Shown here piece by piece: positions 63,679-64,000 of a DNA stretch of 64,000 nt (positions within the stretch are counted from its first letter, which is position 1; each line of letters begins with the position of its first letter). A model generated the notes under the pieces. That model worked only from the letters and a program-made list of their open reading frames with translations, was not told the DNA's origin and ran no database searches. Origin of the DNA: Parvimonas sp015257355 (GTDB lineage Bacteria > Bacillota > Clostridia > Tissierellales > Peptoniphilaceae); NCBI RefSeq assembly GCF_050262165.1, contig NZ_CP189844.1; one strand, given 5' to 3'. The translations under genes and the position numbers were made by a program.

Positions 63679-64000
63679 ATGAAAGTAGCTGTAATTATGG
63701 GCAGTATTTCTGATAAGGATATTGCTAAGAAAACTTGTGATATTTTAAATAAATTTGGGATTGAATATGATGCAAAAGTTATATCTGCGCACAGATCTTT
63801 AGACTTTGCAATAGATTTTGTTAATAAAATGGAAGAAAATAATATTGAACTTATTATTGCATTTGCAGGAAAGGCTGCTCATTTAGCTGGAGTTCTAGCT
63901 GGAATTTCAACAACTCCAGTAATTGGTGTTCCTGTTAAAGCTTCTACTCTTGATGGTTTAGATGCATTATTATCAACTGTTCAAATGCCAAAAGGAGTTC
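63679..64000 (+). CDS. purE: N5-carboxyaminoimidazole ribonucleotide mutase, 3' end outside window
   Basis: First 107 residues visible. Class I PurE: VIMGSISDKDIAKKTCDILNKF is split here as IMGSISDKD; AHRSLDF, IAFAGKAAHLAGVLAG (active-site loop GxAAHLxG) and STTPVIGVPVKASTLDGLDALLS follow. Rearranges N5-CAIR to CAIR, the substrate of PurC. ATG 63679 follows GGAGG at 63668. Three prime end and next genes are beyond the window. Confidence 0.95.
   Translation, partial: MKVAVIMGSISDKDIAKKTCDILNKFGIEYDAKVISAHRSLDFAIDFVNKMEENNIELIIAFAGKAAHLAGVLAGISTTPVIGVPVKASTLDGLDALLSTVQMPKGV

Overview
The window is very AT-rich, densely coded DNA from a low-GC Gram-positive anaerobe. Gene neighbourhoods (ruvX-DUF1292-fur-rnj, rpsO-pnp, ctsR-mcsA-mcsB-clpC, murC, polA-coaE), strong AGGAGG ribosome sites, Gram-positive T-box and ykkC/yybP riboswitches and a selenocysteine formate dehydrogenase all point to Firmicutes. 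An anaerobic coccus of the Tissierellia/Peptoniphilaceae type (Parvimonas-, Finegoldia- or Peptoniphilus-like) is my best guess. That placement is inference; there is no rRNA in the window.

Layout. 0-5.6 kb: ruvX (5' end outside the window), DUF1292, fur, RNase J, YlbF-family, trmR and trhP (wobble-uridine tRNA modification), GNAT. 5.9-6.6 kb (-): a secreted protein whose start is out of frame by one base. 6.8-11.9 kb: rpsO with its own promoter and structured leader, pnp, trpS, and murC on the other strand. 12.1-23.9 kb: polA, coaE, a lytic transglycosylase, ctsR-mcsA-mcsB-clpC behind a CtsR operator, and a P-type ATPase under a yybP-ykoY manganese riboswitch. In this segment almost every long gene is broken by small indels. 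24.1-30.2 kb: tetrahydrofolate one-carbon genes fhs-fchA-folD-folC-MTHFS, then degV. 30.2-39.1 kb: small membrane proteins, tmcAL (-), a macro-domain-like protein, murJ, T-box-controlled aspS, tcdA, and an RseC-like protein.

39.3-48.9 kb is an iron-uptake island: FTR1 permease, P19-type lipoprotein, DUF2318 membrane protein, two FtsX-like permeases plus an ATPase, an FMN-binding lipoprotein, DUF4418, and a second permease/ATPase pair. It is preceded by a promoter and a candidate Fur box. 49.0 kb encodes an HPr-like protein with Asn at position 15 and Ser at 46, a Crh-like arrangement. 49.7-54.6 kb encodes a three-subunit NAD-linked formate dehydrogenase; the catalytic subunit has an in-frame UGA (Sec355) followed by a near-textbook SECIS hairpin. 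54.7-58.2 kb: response regulator, histidine kinase and a membrane-anchored partner. 58.3-60.7 kb: a LysR regulator divergent from glyA with a 23-bp dyad between them. 60.8-62.5 kb (-): a membrane glycerophosphodiesterase. 62.7-64 kb: purC and purE (3' end outside the window) behind a ykkC-type riboswitch, probably PRPP-sensing.

Functionally, formate dehydrogenase, fhs/fchA/folD and glyA form a route between CO2/formate, tetrahydrofolate one-carbon units and glycine/serine, which feeds purine synthesis (purC/purE). The iron island would supply the Fe-S-rich dehydrogenase.

Caution: at least 17 single- or few-base disruptions were inferred, 15 of them between 12.1 and 22.4 kb. Whether these are real mutations or sequence errors cannot be decided from one sequence.
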